DNA of 64,000 bases from positions 43,741 to 107,740 of the forward strand of contig NZ_BAAALH010000003.1 of the NCBI RefSeq assembly GCF_039528175.1. Reading direction: 5' to 3'. Positions 61,371-64,000 of the stretch are shown in pieces. The DNA comes from Citricoccus alkalitolerans. GTDB lineage: Bacteria; Actinomycetota; Actinomycetes; Actinomycetales; Micrococcaceae. Position numbers and translations under genes: made by a program. A model generated the notes under the pieces. The model was not told the origin of the DNA. It made no database searches and saw nothing but the letters and a program-made list of their open reading frames with translations. Numbering within the stretch: position 1 is the stretch's first letter; each line of letters opens with the position of its first letter.

Positions 61371-62159
61371 GTGCCCAGCCTTCAGTCCAGCCCGTCCCAC
61401 CGGTACAGAACCGCGCCCAATGAAAACACGGCGTTAAGTCGGCTGATCTCTCCGGAAAGACTCAGCACCTATTCTCACGAAGCTTCAACTGCCGGCTGTA
61501 ATGCCTTGGACCTCTATCTCTGGGACCAAGACCTGGCCGCCGCCGCCCTCGCAGATATTGCCATCCTAGAGGTCGCGCTCCGAAATTCCATGAATGAGCA
61601 ACTTGTCGCCTTTGCTGGTCGACAGGATTGGTATGCGGTCGACATCGGGCTCGACGACCGTTCTTTGAACTCCATCAGGCGCGCCTGGGGCGATATTCCT
61701 GGCGCTATGCGGACGCCCGGGCGAGTCGTCGCACAACTAATGCTTGGATTTTGGAGAGACCTCCTAGAAACCGGTGGAAAAATCGATGGTAAAACGCCTA
61801 GGCAACGCAACGCGGACTACGAAACCTTATGGCGAAACGGCATGAAGAACGCCTTTCCTGGGGGACGTTCGCTGGCGCGATCCCGATCGGAACAGTTCAG
61901 CAGAACCTGGATGCTAAACGTTGTCCAAATGGTCCATGCACTCCGGAACCGGGTGTCACATCATGAACCGCTCATTAACGGCGTGAAGATGCCAGGACAG
62001 CAAGGTCTGAGAATATCCATCGCCGAAGCCCACCAAGCATGCCTTTTTCTTGCCCGCTCTTTAGACCGGGATCTTGGACGCTGGTTCGAAAGGAACAGTC
62101 GGATGGCCCCGGTCATACATCTTCGTCCGCCCGTGCTCAGCCCCGAATTTATGATCTGA
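61371..62159 (+). CDS. Abi-family protein with HEPN-type motif
   Basis: A 262-residue protein from a GTG at 61371. The N-terminal conserved part reads LISPERLSTYSHEASTAGCN, then LYLWDQDLAAAALADIAILE and VALRNSMNEQLVAF. The key motif is LRNRVSHHEPL at about 192-202, an RxxxxH HEPN ribonuclease signature, within WMLNVVQMVHALRNRVSHHE. Abi proteins of this type stop phage growth by RNA cleavage. It stands alone within the island, without a close antitoxin on the same strand. Confidence 0.83.
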   Translation: MPSLQSSPSHRYRTAPNENTALSRLISPERLSTYSHEASTAGCNALDLYLWDQDLAAAALADIAILEVALRNSMNEQLVAFAGRQDWYAVDIGLDDRSLNSIRRAWGDIPGAMRTPGRVVAQLMLGFWRDLLETGGKIDGKTPRQRNADYETLWRNGMKNAFPGGRSLARSRSEQFSRTWMLNVVQMVHALRNRVSHHEPLINGVKMPGQQGLRISIAEAHQACLFLARSLDRDLGRWFERNSRMAPVIHLRPPVLSPEFMI

Positions 62160-62320
62160 ACATCTCAGCTAAGTGCTTCTTCTCTCAGAATCTTCATCGG
62201 CGCCACCGATAACGGCGCACATGTTGGTGGAGAGTCTTGGTCGTTCCGCTTCGCGAGAATGTCTTCGCTATGTACTCCCACTCCGCCAACGACGTAATGT
62301 TTCCCCCTCAACTAACCCTA
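62160..62320. other. Short convergent spacer
   Basis: 161 bp between convergent genes. No hairpin of note seen. Confidence 0.4.
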
Positions 62321-63217
62321 TTAAGGAGTAGGGGTGCCCTGCCGATAGAGGTCCATCGCACGATCTTTAAGGTCAGCAGCGAGCTGATTGGACATGCGCC
62401 ATCCATCAGCCACCCGTGTGAGGTGCTGGAGTGCTGCCTGTCGTTGCGCTGCTGCCGTTCTTGCCTGCGACCAAGCATCGCTTTGCACTAGGCTTTCGGC
62501 GATTTCATCGAGGCGTGAGCGGATATCGTTGTCCCGTCGCATCGTCTCGTCGCTGGCACGGCTCCTGATCGATCTGAGAGCCAGTTCCTGGGTCCAAGGG
62601 TCAGCTTCCGACATTTCAGGTACGAGAGCCTTCGCCAACGTTCCTCTCTTGTGCGGGGGCGTGGCCCGGAAATTTGGGTCCTCCATCATCTGGTCAGTCA
62701 GACGCTGGATCTCGAGTTTCTCTAGTTCGCGCTGCGTACCCCGGTCTTCCTCTGTTGCCGCGATCGCCGCTTCGAGGGCTTTCTCAAGCCCGTCCCGCAG
62801 TTCCCGTACCCATGCGGCGGTTGCTATCCATTCACACAGCAAGCCGCTCATCGCCCAACGCAACGTGACCCGACAAAGCTCCCCTTCGCGTTTGGCGGCA
62901 GCTTTCAACAACCGATCGACGATCGGGTGCGACGCCGGCTCTACCGGGTCACCATCGTCGTCGGAAGGCAACAACTCGAGAGGGTCGAAATCTTCGTACT
63001 CTGCGAACACCAGGTCGCTGGTCGTTGCTATCACGTCCAGCATTGCCTCAGGGGTCGCGTTATCCGCCATGAAATACAAGTCCGCGGATCGGGCCAAAGT
63101 CACTGGGGCGGGGCTGAGCCGCAGTCCGCTTGCAGCTAGCAAGTCGGGCAGGCGCGCCCGCAGCTGCTCGAGGTCGCTAGTGGTTAGGTGACTGCCCTCA
63201 AAGGTGCGTTCTACCAT
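62321..63217 (-). CDS. Hypothetical helical protein of the island
   Basis: A 298-residue protein. The ATG at 63215-63217 is preferred. A TATGCT box lies 7 bases upstream, which suggests leaderless initiation; a GTG at 63238 would lie upstream of that box. The N-terminal third is alpha/beta (LTTSDLEQLRARLPDLLAAS, LYFMADNATPEAMLDVIATT) with an acidic loop. The rest is long charged helices (RDGLEKALEAAIAATEEDRG, IRSRLDEIAESLVQSDAWSQ). I recognise no family. It has no close partner on its strand, being convergent with the Abi gene. Confidence 0.7.
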   Translation of the reverse strand: MVERTFEGSHLTTSDLEQLRARLPDLLAASGLRLSPAPVTLARSADLYFMADNATPEAMLDVIATTSDLVFAEYEDFDPLELLPSDDDGDPVEPASHPIVDRLLKAAAKREGELCRVTLRWAMSGLLCEWIATAAWVRELRDGLEKALEAAIAATEEDRGTQRELEKLEIQRLTDQMMEDPNFRATPPHKRGTLAKALVPEMSEADPWTQELALRSIRSRASDETMRRDNDIRSRLDEIAESLVQSDAWSQARTAAAQRQAALQHLTRVADGWRMSNQLAADLKDRAMDLYRQGTPTP

Positions 63218-63258
63218 GTCAAGAGCATAAACGGACACGCGGGCAGCCGCCCCCGTGA

Positions 63259-63470
63259 CTATTTGCTCTCGGGGTGTAGCCCCAGGTGTTGGCGTTGGAT
63301 GAAGTCGGCCATTCCGGGCACGGTGAAGGCAAGTTGCCCGTGCTCGGGTGAGGAGGCCAGGCCCTTTTCGACGAGTTGGGCCCAGATGGGGCCGTGCTCA
63401 CGGAACCCGAGCCGTGGACGCCCGCCACCCTGTCTCATCAAAGGTTCGTTTAATGAGACGCCAGGCTGGG
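63259..63470 (-). pseudogene. C-terminal remnant of an AAA+/archaeal-type ATPase
   Basis: The minus-strand frame reads SLNEPLMRQGGGRPRLGFRE, HGPIWAQLVEKGLASSPEHG and QLAFTVPGMADFIQRQHLG, then stops. The last part parallels the winged-helix end of the ATPase at 26.0 kb (a hydrophobic-Gly pattern ending in an IxRxH/LREH helix). No Walker motifs remain upstream. The first subsite of the res-like region lies within this frame. Confidence 0.5.
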
Positions 63471-63613
63471 TTCTTGACAGCACTTCATGGTTGATCCAAC
63501 TTCCCCGGATTCTCGGACAACTTGCCGATGCTGCGAACGTGCCATTCTGTCTCATTGGCCTGTCTCATTTGCTACCGTCTCAACTACCTAAAACCTGTCG
63601 AGTTGATGAGACG
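63433..63613 (+). other. Resolution-site-like repeat cluster
   Basis: GTCTCAT and ATGAGAC form a 28-bp inverted unit (63434-63461), the size of a resolvase site I. More half-sites follow: TGTCTCAT at 63548 and 63561, CGTCTCAA at 63576 and ATGAGAC at 63606. All precede the serine recombinase ATG at 63622. They are probably recombination and autoregulation sites for that enzyme. Confidence 0.7.
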
Positions 63614-63621
63614 AGGCCCGG

Positions 63622-64000
63622 ATGGTAAGCCTGGGATACGCGCGCGTGAGCACGGTCGAACAGAACGCAGACCTGCAGACCCGCGCCCTGAAGGAAGCGG
63701 GATGCCTGAAGGTCTACACCGACCAAGGAGTCAGCGGGACCAAGGCCAAGCGTCCGCAGCTGGACAAGCTGCTCGAGCACGCCCGCGCCGGGGACGAGCT
63801 GGTGGTGTGGAAGCTGGACCGACTCGGGCGCAACACCCGGCAGCTGCTGGACCTCATCGACCACCTCGAATCCGAGGGCGTCCACTTCCGATCCCTGACC
63901 GAGGGGATCGCCACCACCGGGCCGATGGGCAAGGCCATGCTCACCGTTATGTCTGCTTTCGCTCAGCTCGAACGCGATCAGCTGGCCGAACGCACCAAGG
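63622..64000 (+). CDS. Serine recombinase (resolvase family), 3' end outside window
   Basis: The first 126 codons are visible: MVSLGYARVSTVEQNADLQT with the nucleophile Ser10, a loop region QGVSGTKAKRPQLDKLLEHA, catalytic KLDRLGRNTRQLLDLID, and the E-helix start TVMSAFAQLERDQLAERTK. It belongs to the small Tn3/Hin-type resolvase group. The gene runs off the right edge, so the HTH is not seen. Its upstream repeat cluster and its place opposite the recombinase at 54.3 kb suggest that it bounds the island. Confidence 0.92.
   Translation, partial: MVSLGYARVSTVEQNADLQTRALKEAGCLKVYTDQGVSGTKAKRPQLDKLLEHARAGDELVVWKLDRLGRNTRQLLDLIDHLESEGVHFRSLTEGIATTGPMGKAMLTVMSAFAQLERDQLAERTK

Larger units (their letters stand above)
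63218..63621. other. Spacer with ATPase remnant and res-like sites
   Basis: It contains the C-terminal remnant at 63259-63470 and recombination-type repeats at 63433-63613. No intact gene. Confidence 0.5.

Noticed and set aside
1..64000. CRISPR arrays, rRNA genes and replication origins
   Set aside because: No regularly spaced repeats, rRNA-like conserved stretches or clustered DnaA-type boxes were noticed in reading.

Overview
The window is high-GC DNA from an actinomycete, most likely a member of the Micrococcales (Micrococcaceae-like). The markers are an Lsr2 nucleoid protein, a DUF4193 zinc-ribbon protein, two GAF-ANTAR regulators, actinobacterial small proteins (the LPLPDYD-motif protein, DUF4383, DUF6098) and CsoR-controlled copper genes. 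There is one short assembly gap (38 N at 5951-5988). No rRNA, convincing tRNA or CRISPR array was found. The assignment rests on gene content alone.

Layout. 0-12 kb: a cut-off lipoprotein, a P63C protein, an ANTAR regulator, then small stress genes (Hrp1-like CBS protein, DUF4383, DUF4193, hemerythrin, cold shock) and a TIR-like gene broken by one amber codon. A second ANTAR regulator and an isochorismatase/AraC-type divergent pair follow. 13-19 kb: a copper operon (CopZ, YdhK-like, CopA, CsoR) behind two CsoR-type boxes, an MFS pump, an AhpD-like protein and a ParD/ParE pair. 19-25 kb: a short lipoprotein overlapping a CDF transporter, a RES/Xre toxin-antitoxin pair and membrane proteins of unknown role. 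25.6-28.6 kb: Lsr2, an AAA+ ATPase, a coiled-coil TIR protein and a small membrane ORF, a possible unrecognised immune locus. 28.7-54 kb: envelope, ion and stress genes (YbdK ligase, DUF4142 protein with a class F-like sortase, two DUF421 proteins, two channel-like proteins, a Na+/H+ antiporter, a copper-storage four-helix protein, an AI-2E-family exporter, a molybdopterin oxidoreductase). They are interspersed with many decayed genes. 54-64 kb: an accessory island bounded by two serine recombinases. It holds a Gabija-type pair (GajA/GajB), an unknown gene overlapping an XRE-ImmA protein, an Abi-type HEPN protein and another unknown gene.

How it fits together. The first 54 kb read as a stress, metal and redox region that has taken insertions and is losing genes. 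Remnants include asparagine synthetase, a CBS protein, a nitroreductase, DUF2254, HPP, an IS5-type transposase and a second potassium channel. Dispersed repeats mark past insertions: an 89-bp IS-end-like element and a hairpin element whose arms covary. The last 10 kb look like a mobile defence island. Together with the TIR genes and the two toxin-antitoxin pairs, they make phage defence the second theme of the window.
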